DNA of 6,746 nucleotides, from the NCBI GenBank assembly GCA_002367305.1, contig DFBG01000093.1, forward strand, positions 1-6,746, in the 5' to 3' direction. Every line of letters begins with the position of its first letter. The stretch's first letter is position 1. Source of the DNA: Actinobacteria bacterium UBA3086 (GTDB lineage: Bacteria > Actinomycetota > Coriobacteriia > Anaerosomatales > UBA3086). The notes below the pieces were generated by a model. That model had not been told where the DNA came from. It did not search any database and worked only from the letters and a program-made list of their open reading frames with translations. This document shows positions 6,370-6,746 of this stretch, in pieces. Both the position numbers and the translations under genes were made by a program.

Positions 6370-6463
6370 ATATGTGTGCTGCGGGCATGACGGTCGCGAA
6401 CCGCCTGCAAACATATGACGTTGCGCCGACTGCGCGCAGCTATCCGCATCGCCGTGCGATGCG
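6370..6463 (-). promoter_or_regulatory. Structured leader region of the large surface protein gene
   Basis: Two inverted-repeat structures lie upstream of the start codon at 6341. CGCATCGC and GCGATGCG (6445-6452, 6456-6463) form a perfect 8-bp hairpin with a 3-nt loop. Nearer the gene, ATATGT (6370-6375) pairs with ACATAT (6411-6416), enclosing TGCGGGC/GCCTGCA (6380-6386, 6403-6409; one non-Watson-Crick pair) and CGGT/ACCG. A palindrome CTGCGCGCAG lies between them (6430-6439). No known riboswitch signature was recognised and no clear promoter was found. Confidence 0.4.
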
Positions 6464-6492
6464 AGTTCCGGGCTCCTCGCCCGAAAACAAAT

Positions 6493-6520
6493 AGGGAGGT
6501 CGCGTTGAGCCGACCTCCCT
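6493..6520 (-). terminator. Intrinsic terminator of the downstream-edge LPFTG gene
   Basis: Perfect 10-bp arms AGGGAGGTCG (6493-6502) and CGACCTCCCT (6511-6520) with an 8-nt loop. Read on the minus strand the stem is followed by ATTTGTTTTCGG, a T-rich tail, 45 nt after the stop codon of the partial surface-protein gene. On the plus strand no T-run follows. It separates the two LPFTG genes, so they are probably transcribed independently, unless read-through occurs. Confidence 0.85.
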
Positions 6521-6564
6521 ACCTGATCTATTCGATATAACGTTCTACCTGAATCTACCGCCTC

Positions 6565-6746
6565 CTATGCGGTGCGCCCCAGAATCGAGAGCCTACGGAA
6601 CATGATACCCAGCAACCCCAAACCGAATCCGGTCAGGAGAAGCAGTCCGAGTTGCCCACCGGTGAACGGGAGGTACCGCTCGGCAACGGTGACGCGCCAC
6701 GTATCGCGATCGTTCTCTGGGTTCTCGTCTGTTGGCTCGATGACTA
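6565..6746 (-). CDS. LPFTG-anchored surface protein, C-terminal end (partial)
   Basis: Only the last 59 residues are in the window; the 5' part lies beyond the edge. The minus-strand frame reads VIEPTDENPENDRD, then a beta-strand-like TWRVTVAERY, the sorting signal LPFTGG, a hydrophobic segment of about 18 residues (QLGLLLLTGFGLGLLGIM) and a tail FRRLSILGRTA before TAG. This is a complete cell-wall sorting signal. Its layout closely matches the end of the neighbouring 986-aa protein (VSVGEKYLPFTGG, hydrophobic stretch, LRRFGRKAA), so the two are likely paralogues or share a duplicated anchor module, and both are likely substrates of the same sortase. The frame was read by hand from the reverse complement. 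Nothing can be said about the exported part. Confidence 0.88.
   Translation of the reverse strand, partial: VIEPTDENPENDRDTWRVTVAERYLPFTGGQLGLLLLTGFGLGLLGIMFRRLSILGRTA

Noticed and set aside
6342..6449. N-terminal extension of the large surface protein to an ATG at 6449.
   Set aside because: It would put 36 non-hydrophobic residues before a complete signal peptide, and the ATG at 6341 has GAGGGG 9 nt upstream.

Overview
The window reads as accessory surface-protein DNA from a Gram-positive, moderately high-GC bacterium. A class E sortase, two proteins ending in LPFTG sorting signals, and a cyclic-di-GMP-I (GEMM-I) type riboswitch together suggest an actinobacterium, perhaps a Coriobacteriia-like lineage. 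The lineage is an inference from gene content; no marker gene is present.

Layout. (1) 2280 down to 38, minus strand: a tight three-gene run of class E sortase, GalE-like NAD-dependent epimerase, and a 185-residue uncharacterised protein with weak uracil-DNA-glycosylase-like features. Both junctions have 10-nt gaps, and each downstream Shine-Dalgarno overlaps the upstream stop codon. (2) 2281-2593: a divergent control region. It holds a CRP-like palindrome and an inverted repeat on the sortase side. On the other side are a possible sigma28/WhiG-type promoter and a c-di-GMP-I aptamer (about 2437-2539), followed by an expression platform in which the 3' strand of the closing helix is duplicated and the Shine-Dalgarno can be sequestered. 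(3) 2594-3271, plus strand: a small secreted protein with an HEVWH (HExxH) zincin-like motif near its C-terminus. (4) 3299-3330: a hairpin that can terminate both convergent transcripts. (5) 6341 down to 3381, minus strand: a 986-residue wall-anchored protein with signal peptide, acidic Pro-Pro repeat tract, two SdrD-B-like calcium domains, five DUF11/DUF7507-like Ig-type repeats, LPFTG, membrane segment and basic tail. (6) 6342-6564: a structured leader for that gene and a terminator for the next one. (7) 6746 down to 6565, minus strand: the C-terminal end of a second LPFTG protein cut by the window edge.

How the parts may fit together. The sortase would attach the two LPFTG proteins to the wall, and the epimerase could supply sugars for surface glycans. 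A c-di-GMP-responsive RNA would set the level of a secreted putative metalloprotease encoded between the sortase and its likely substrates. This resembles in outline the Clostridioides difficile arrangement in which a c-di-GMP riboswitch controls the secreted Pro-Pro endopeptidase PPEP-1, which cuts sortase-anchored adhesins. The protein here is not recognisably PPEP-1, so the parallel is a hypothesis about layout and not a homology claim.
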